A stretch of DNA of 42,692 nucleotides, taken from the NCBI GenBank assembly GCA_945878025.1, contig CAMDXM010000005.1:1-42692 (forward strand). The letters are read 5' to 3'. The first letter of the stretch is position 1. Every line of letters begins with the position of its first letter. Position numbers and translations under genes: made by a program. This document shows positions 38,816 through 42,692 of this stretch, piece by piece. Under the pieces are notes generated by a model, which was not told where the DNA came from, searched no databases, and worked only from the letters and a program-made list of their open reading frames with translations. The stretch is from Pseudorhodoplanes sinuspersici. GTDB lineage: Bacteria; Pseudomonadota; Alphaproteobacteria; Rhizobiales; Xanthobacteraceae.

Positions 38816-38830
38816 GGTCAGGGAACGAGT

Positions 38831-40105
38831 TCAGGCCTTTCGCCAAGGATCGTGCGCCCAGAGATAGGGGATGCAGGCGGCCAGTACAAACAGCGCCTGC
38901 AGGGCGAAGACCGCGCGATAGGCGTCGAGGGCATAGGCCCCGTTCTCGATCGGAAACTGGTTGATGACGAAGCCGGTGACTGTCTGCGACAGGAACGCGC
39001 CGCCCATTGTCCCCATGTTGAGAAGGGTCATGCCGCGTCCTGCGAGATGCGGCGGGAACAGCGACTTTCCGTGGGCGATCATCACCGGAGTATAGGCGGT
39101 GGCGGCGCCGATCGCGATGAACCAGACCAGCAGCCAGCCCGCCGGCAAAACACCAAAAAAAGCGACCACCGCCAGCGTAAGGGCGGTCAGCACCGCGCCG
39201 GAAAATACCGGAATTTTATAGCTGCGGAAAATCCGGTCGGTCGGTCCGTAAAGAAACGCCGCCACGATCTGCGCGACCACGGCGGCAAACAGCATGTCGC
39301 CGCGCTCGATCAATCCGTAGCCGTAGATATGTGTCAGATAAGGCCCGCCCCACAGGCCGACCACCAGCACGAAGCTGGAATAAGCCGCGAGGTGACAGAA
39401 GAAAAGCTGCCCCATCGACCGCACGCGCAGGGCCTGCCTCAATCCAGCGATGCTTTCGCGGATCGTTTCGTGATGCACGGCGTGTCCGGCAGCGGGCTCA
39501 TCCTCGCGCACGGCCAGCGCAACCAGAATTCCGGCGAAGATCATCAGGCCTGCGATCGCGAGAAACGACGCGCGCCAGCCTATCGATGCGGCCGACCATG
39601 CCAGCGGGGCGGTGGCGAGCAGCGTTCCGAGCGTGCCGATCCCGAGCTGAAAACCGACCAGCGTGCCGAACCGTTCCGGCGGATAGCGCTTCGCGTACAG
39701 CGCCAGCGGCCCCATCAGATAGCAGCAGGAACCGGCCCCCATCAGGACGCGCGCCGCGATCAGCGTGCCCGGGTTCGTACCGATCGCGAACAGCACCGCG
39801 CCGGCCGTGGCGATCGCCGCGCAGACCAGCATGCAGATCTTCGCGCCATAGCGGTCGAGACAGACGCCGAGCGGAATCTGCGCGGCCGCGAAGGAAAAAA
39901 AGAAGGTACTGGACAGAAGCCCGATCTCGGCCGCCGACAGCGTCAGTTCGCGCGCGAGATCCGGCGCAATGACGCCGACCGAATTGCGCAAAAACTGGCT
40001 GACGACATAGATGCCGCCGAGCGTGGCGACCAGGATAACGGTCGCGCTCAATGGTATCGCAGGCCGCGCCACCGGTCCCGGTGGGGCCTTGCTTGGCATC
40101 GTCAT
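38831..40105 (-). CDS. MFS transporter
   Basis: This is a twelve-helix major facilitator protein of 424 aa. The start is the ATG at 40105 (MTMPSKAPPGPVARPAIPLSATVILV) with AGGAAG eight bases upstream; the track ORF start at 40279 overlaps the divergent HisN gene. The inter-helix motif LGVCLDRYGAKICMLVCA matches MFS motif A (GxxxDRxG). The second half repeats the pattern (LYGPTDRIFRSYKIPVFSG). NSVGVIAPDLARELTLSAAEIGLLSS is typical of organic anion or nitrate/nitrite-like porters, but the substrate is not determinable. No partner enzyme is adjacent. Confidence 0.93.
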   Translation of the reverse strand: MTMPSKAPPGPVARPAIPLSATVILVATLGGIYVVSQFLRNSVGVIAPDLARELTLSAAEIGLLSSTFFFSFAAAQIPLGVCLDRYGAKICMLVCAAIATAGAVLFAIGTNPGTLIAARVLMGAGSCCYLMGPLALYAKRYPPERFGTLVGFQLGIGTLGTLLATAPLAWSAASIGWRASFLAIAGLMIFAGILVALAVREDEPAAGHAVHHETIRESIAGLRQALRVRSMGQLFFCHLAAYSSFVLVVGLWGGPYLTHIYGYGLIERGDMLFAAVVAQIVAAFLYGPTDRIFRSYKIPVFSGAVLTALTLAVVAFFGVLPAGWLLVWFIAIGAATAYTPVMIAHGKSLFPPHLAGRGMTLLNMGTMGGAFLSQTVTGFVINQFPIENGAYALDAYRAVFALQALFVLAACIPYLWAHDPWRKA

Positions 40106-40254
40106 GGACCCGGCTTCCTGACGCTTGATCGGTCGCGCCGTTTTCGTCGCATGCAAACACTTCTCCTGCAAGGTAACCGGCCGGTTACCCCCAAAGTTGC
40201 TCAACTTGCGACTCTTCGATAGGTGATCGCTCCGGGTCATTTGCAGGCAATACA

Positions 40255-41037
40255 ATGACGGCCATCGATTTTGCGGCATTCGTCGACGAACTCGCCACCG
40301 TGTCCGGCGAAACGATCCGGCCGTTTTTCCGCACCACGCTCGGCGTCGACGACAAGGGCCCGGCCGGGCGCTTCGATCCGGTCACCGCCGCCGACCGCGC
40401 GGCGGAAGCCGCCATGCGCGCGATGATCAACGAGAACTTCCCCGCGCACGGCATCGTGGGCGAGGAATTCGGCAACGAACGCACGGATGCCGAATATGTC
40501 TGGGTGCTCGATCCGATCGACGGCACCAAGTCGTTCATCACCGGCATGCCGGCCTGGGGCACGCTGATCGCGCTCACCCGCAAGGGAGAGCCGGTCTACG
40601 GCATGATGCATCAGCCGTTCACGCGCGAACGCTTCACTGGCGACGGGACGGCCGCGAATTATCGCGGGCCGGCGGGCGATCGCGATCTGCATGTGCGCTC
40701 CTGCGCATCGCTGTCCGAAGCCATCCTGCTCACCACGAGCCCGCTGCTGATGAAGCCGAAGGACCGCGCCATTTTCGGCCGCGTCGAAGAGAAGGTGCGG
40801 CTGTCGCGTTATGGCGGGGATTGCTACGCCTATTGCATGCTCGCCTCGGGCCATGTCGATCTCGTGATCGAAACCGAACTCAATGCATTCGACATCGTCG
40901 CCCTGATCCCGGTCGTCACTGGCGCGGGCGGAATCATCACGTCGTGGGATGGCGGATCCGCGACCGCGGGCGGACGCATCATCGCCGCGGGCGACGCGCG
41001 CGTGCACAAGGCGGCGATGGAGATTCTGAAGGGCTGA
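40255..41037 (+). CDS. hisN: Inositol monophosphatase family protein, histidinol-phosphatase (HisN) type
   Basis: This is a Mg-dependent phosphatase of the FIG superfamily. It is 260 aa. The first metal motif is FDPVTAADRAAEAAMRAMI...HGIVGEEFG, and the second is WVLDPIDGTKSFITGMPAWGTLIAL, in which DPIDGTK(S/A)F is characteristic of HisN, the histidinol-phosphate phosphatase of actinobacteria and alphaproteobacteria. The third is FDIVALIPVVTGAGGIITSWDG. A SuhB-like inositol phosphatase cannot be fully excluded. The ATG at 40255 has CAGG eight bases upstream. It is divergent from the MFS gene. Confidence 0.9.
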   Translation: MTAIDFAAFVDELATVSGETIRPFFRTTLGVDDKGPAGRFDPVTAADRAAEAAMRAMINENFPAHGIVGEEFGNERTDAEYVWVLDPIDGTKSFITGMPAWGTLIALTRKGEPVYGMMHQPFTRERFTGDGTAANYRGPAGDRDLHVRSCASLSEAILLTTSPLLMKPKDRAIFGRVEEKVRLSRYGGDCYAYCMLASGHVDLVIETELNAFDIVALIPVVTGAGGIITSWDGGSATAGGRIIAAGDARVHKAAMEILKG

Positions 41038-41067
41038 GCTCGCTGCCCTCGGCTCTGGAAAGACGCG

Positions 41068-41184
41068 GTGTCGAGAAAATTCGCCAAGCGCCTTGCGTGG
41101 ATCATACTAGCTGGAACGGCACTTTCGCTGTTTCTTCAGTTTACTGGCATCCTTGCGCATATCGTCAGTTATGCGTTCGGCTGA
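41068..41184 (+). CDS. Candidate 38-aa single-span membrane peptide
   Basis: This ORF is below the length limit of the ORF track. It starts with GTG at 41068, preceded by GGAAAG five bases upstream, and ends with TGA at 41184. The product begins MSRKFAKRLAWIILAGTALS and continues with a hydrophobic stretch ending YAFG. Three to four N-terminal positive charges followed by about 25 hydrophobic residues give a clear N-in membrane span. It begins 30 nt after hisN on the same strand, so it could be cotranscribed, and it ends 5 nt before the convergent hydrolase stop. No family is recognised. Confidence 0.5.
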   Translation: MSRKFAKRLAWIILAGTALSLFLQFTGILAHIVSYAFG

Positions 41185-41189
41185 AGTGC

Positions 41190-42137
41190 CTACGCAAACA
41201 GCGGCGTGCCCGGCACGAAGGCGTCGAACGCCGCGAGGAATTGCGACCGGTAGCGGTCCTGCTCCATCAGCAATTCGTGCCTGGCGCCGTTCACGATCAG
41301 ATGCGAGCCGGCGCGCAGCCGCAGGCCGAATTCTTCCGTTGCCAAGGTCGAGACGATCTGGTCGCGCCCCGCCGCCACCAGCACCATCGGCTGGCGTAAA
41401 TTCGATGTGAAGCGCGGAGCTGCGAATTGATCCATGGCGTCGAACGCCGCCGCCGCCCAGCTGACGGTCGGCGCGCCGAGGCCGAGCGAGGGCCGCGCTT
41501 CCAGGACCGCGACCGTGCGCGCATGCCGGACCGGATCGGACGTCACTGGGTTGCCGACGAAGGACTGCGCCGCCATCACGGTCGCGTCGCCGCCCGGAAC
41601 ATAGGACGAGCCCATGCCGAACGCGCGCATGATCTTCACCATCGGCTGCGCGAAACGCGGATAGGTTTTCGTCGACAGGCCGATCATCGGGGCCGACATC
41701 ACGATGCGGTCGAACCAGCGCTGCCCTTTGTAAGCCATGCGCAGCATCACGCTCGCGCCCATCGAATGCGCGATGGCGTAATGCGGCGCCGGACAATCCG
41801 GCAGCACGACTTCGCGCATGAAGACTTCGACATCCGATTCATATTCCGCGAAATCGCGAACGTGACCCTTGAACGGATCGGCTAAGGCGCGCTGCGAGCC
41901 GCCCTGCCCGCGCCAGTCGAGGATCGCCACGGCAAAGCCGCGCGCGCGCAGGTCGCGCACGGTCTCGAAATATTTCTCGACGAATTCGGCGCGGCCCTGG
42001 AAAATGCAGACCGTGCCTTTGCGTCCCGGCGGCGGCAGAAACCGCGCGAAGCGCAAGGATACGCCGTCCTTCGTCTTCAGCGTCCCGGCGATGGTTTCGT
42101 CGGGCACCGGATTGGCGGGAATGGAAACGAGGGTCAT
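41190..42137 (-). CDS. Alpha/beta hydrolase, lysophospholipase (PldB) / monoacylglycerol lipase-like
   Basis: This is a serine hydrolase of 315 aa with a Hydrolase_4 (PldB-type) layout. The N-terminal strand block is VCIFQGRAEFVEKYFETVRDLRARGFAVAILDWRGQGGSQRAL, where FVEKY and DWRGQGGS are typical. The nucleophile is in YAIAHSMGASVML, the acid in VAAGRDQIVS and the catalytic His in VNGARHELLMEQD. It probably acts on lysophospholipids or monoacylglycerols at the membrane. The start ATG at 42137 has no strong upstream site. It is divergent from hsp20 across the ROSE region. Confidence 0.93.
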   Translation of the reverse strand: MTLVSIPANPVPDETIAGTLKTKDGVSLRFARFLPPPGRKGTVCIFQGRAEFVEKYFETVRDLRARGFAVAILDWRGQGGSQRALADPFKGHVRDFAEYESDVEVFMREVVLPDCPAPHYAIAHSMGASVMLRMAYKGQRWFDRIVMSAPMIGLSTKTYPRFAQPMVKIMRAFGMGSSYVPGGDATVMAAQSFVGNPVTSDPVRHARTVAVLEARPSLGLGAPTVSWAAAAFDAMDQFAAPRFTSNLRQPMVLVAAGRDQIVSTLATEEFGLRLRAGSHLIVNGARHELLMEQDRYRSQFLAAFDAFVPGTPLFA

Positions 42138-42180
42138 TGCGAGAGCCGGGGCCGCGGGGAGCGCGCGTTATAGAGTGCAA

Positions 42181-42209
42181 TCCGGCAAAGTGGAAACCGG
42201 TTTGCCGGA
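42181..42209. repeat. Short palindromic repeat, TCCGGCAAAGTGG type
   Basis: TCCGGCAAA and TTTGCCGGA are perfect arms around GTGGAAACCGG. Elements of this type are widespread in Rhizobiales (from memory). A diverged copy with an insertion is at 34640-34706. Confidence 0.75.
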
Positions 42210-42314
42210 TCGGGCCCGGATCGTCCGCGACGCCGGCTCGGGCGCCGGGGCAACGGACAAGAGCCCCGGTAACCGGACGCCGGGACCTCACTCTTTTCAG
42301 GCCGTTTCCTGCCC

Positions 42315-42342
42315 CTTGAACCCGATTTCGCGCTTCCTACAT
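42315..42342 (+). promoter_or_regulatory. RpoH (sigma-32) heat-shock promoter of hsp20
   Basis: CTTG (42315-42318) is followed after exactly 17 nt by CCTACAT (42336-42342), which matches the alphaproteobacterial RpoH pattern CTTG-N17-CCTATNT with one change. Transcription would begin near 42349, giving a leader of about 85 nt that holds the ROSE element. Confidence 0.75.
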
Positions 42343-42349
42343 TTTGTCC

Positions 42350-42433
42350 GTGCAGGCCCATCCGGGCTGCATCTTCGTGGGGTCCGGCCAAAAGGCGGAC
42401 TTTCCGCATGTCGCTCACAATGGAGGATATGCC
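42350..42433 (+). promoter_or_regulatory. ROSE-type RNA thermometer in the hsp20 leader
   Basis: The leader folds into three hairpins. Hairpin 1 is GCAGGCCC-ATCC-GGGCTGC with a bulged G. Hairpin 2 is GTCCGGCC-AAAA-GGCGGAC, also with a bulged G. Hairpin 3 pairs GCAT with ATGC and TCGCT (42411-42415) with AGGA of the ribosome binding site (42424-42427), leaving the G of TCGCT unpaired. U(U/C)GCU facing the SD with a bulged G is the defining ROSE feature, known from Bradyrhizobium small heat-shock genes. Heat would open hairpin 3 and expose the ribosome binding site. Confidence 0.82.
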
Positions 42434-42692
42434 ATGCGTTTTGATCTCACTCCCTTCCAACGTTCGACCATCGGCTTCGACCGTCTGTTCAGCCTGCTCG
42501 ACCAGGCCGGCGGCCCCGAATCCGCTCCCACCTACCCGCCCTACAACATCGAGCGGACCGGCGAGAATGCCTACCGCATCTCCGTCGCGGTCGCGGGCTT
42601 CAGCCAGGACGAGCTCACGATCGAGCTCAAGGAAAACACCCTCACCATCCGCGGCGAGAAGCAGAGCAAGTCCGAAGAGAAAGCCGGCGAGA
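42434..42692 (+). CDS. Hsp20 family small heat-shock protein (IbpA-like), 3' end cut
   Basis: The ATG at 42434 is preceded by GGAGGA. The 86 visible residues are MRFDLTPFQRSTIGFDRLFSLL followed by YPPYNIERTGENAYRISVAVAGFSQDELTIELKENTLTIRGEK, the start of the alpha-crystallin domain in class A bacterial small heat-shock proteins. RSTIGFDRLF is the IbpA-type N-terminus. These proteins hold unfolding clients until DnaK/ClpB act. The C-terminal IxI motif lies outside the window. Control by RpoH and a ROSE thermometer is read from the leader. Confidence 0.95.
   Translation, partial: MRFDLTPFQRSTIGFDRLFSLLDQAGGPESAPTYPPYNIERTGENAYRISVAVAGFSQDELTIELKENTLTIRGEKQSKSEEKAGE

Noticed and set aside
1-42692. 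CRISPR array, prophage, integrase or insertion sequence
   Set aside because: No regularly spaced direct repeats, no transposase, integrase or phage structural motifs were seen in any frame; repeats present are palindromic extragenic elements.

Overview
The window is GC-rich chromosomal DNA of an alphaproteobacterium, most likely a member of the Hyphomicrobiales near Bradyrhizobiaceae/Xanthobacteraceae. The evidence is the gene set: GapR (DUF2312), CpdR, aa3-type oxidase subunit IV, DUF1036, DUF1244, duplicated DUF3606, split pntAa/pntAb/pntB, a perfect CtrA box, a ROSE-type thermometer in front of hsp20, and several families of dispersed palindromic repeats. I see no prophage, insertion sequence or CRISPR array. 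The species was not identified.

Layout. 1-5.3 kb: a TRAP transporter operon (dctPQM, dctM cut by the window edge), divergent from a GntR/FCD regulator with a 16-bp palindrome between them, then a GMC oxidoreductase. 5.4-11.3 kb: a small secreted coiled-coil protein, two YdcH/DUF465 genes flanking two palindromic elements, purE-purK, rpsU with a Gly-rich tail, an alpha/beta hydrolase, an arylamine N-acetyltransferase and a tandem DUF3606 protein. 11.3-15 kb: oxidase subunit IV followed by the three-gene proton-translocating transhydrogenase. 15-21.7 kb: aldo/keto reductase-TetR, an ABC1/UbiB-like kinase, an AbrB-Doc toxin-antitoxin pair joined by 4-nt overlaps to a DUF849 (BKACE) enzyme, and oligoendopeptidase F. 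21.8-27.7 kb: a sigma-54 response regulator behind a CtrA box, an L,D-transpeptidase and a DUF882/M15 protein (cell-wall remodelling). 27.7-35.6 kb: gapR, a DUF188 protein, a FAH-family hydratase, a short transcription unit with an extreme Shine-Dalgarno sequence, DUF1244, then an overlapping set (EamA exporter, glycerate 2-kinase, DUF1036, pyruvate kinase), a TPR protein and rpmJ. 35.8-42.7 kb: two small Cys-rich secreted paralogs, tRNA-Val, cpdR, an N-formylglutamate amidohydrolase, a suhB/MmgR-like sRNA, an MFS transporter, a HisN-type phosphatase, an unannotated 38-aa membrane peptide, a lysophospholipase-like hydrolase and the start of hsp20.

Most of the window is housekeeping or conserved core. 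The less explained signals are: the minus-strand mini-transcript at 29.65-29.83 kb, which carries 17 nt fully complementary to the 16S 3' end; the toxin-antitoxin/BKACE operon with its overlapping promoter and operator; the CtrA box ahead of a TacA-like regulator; the anti-SD sRNA at 38.6 kb; the RpoH promoter plus ROSE element at 42.3 kb; and the nested repeat after pyk. All calls come from reading the sequence; no database search was run. Most lines of the ORF track are antisense or out-of-frame shadows caused by high GC.
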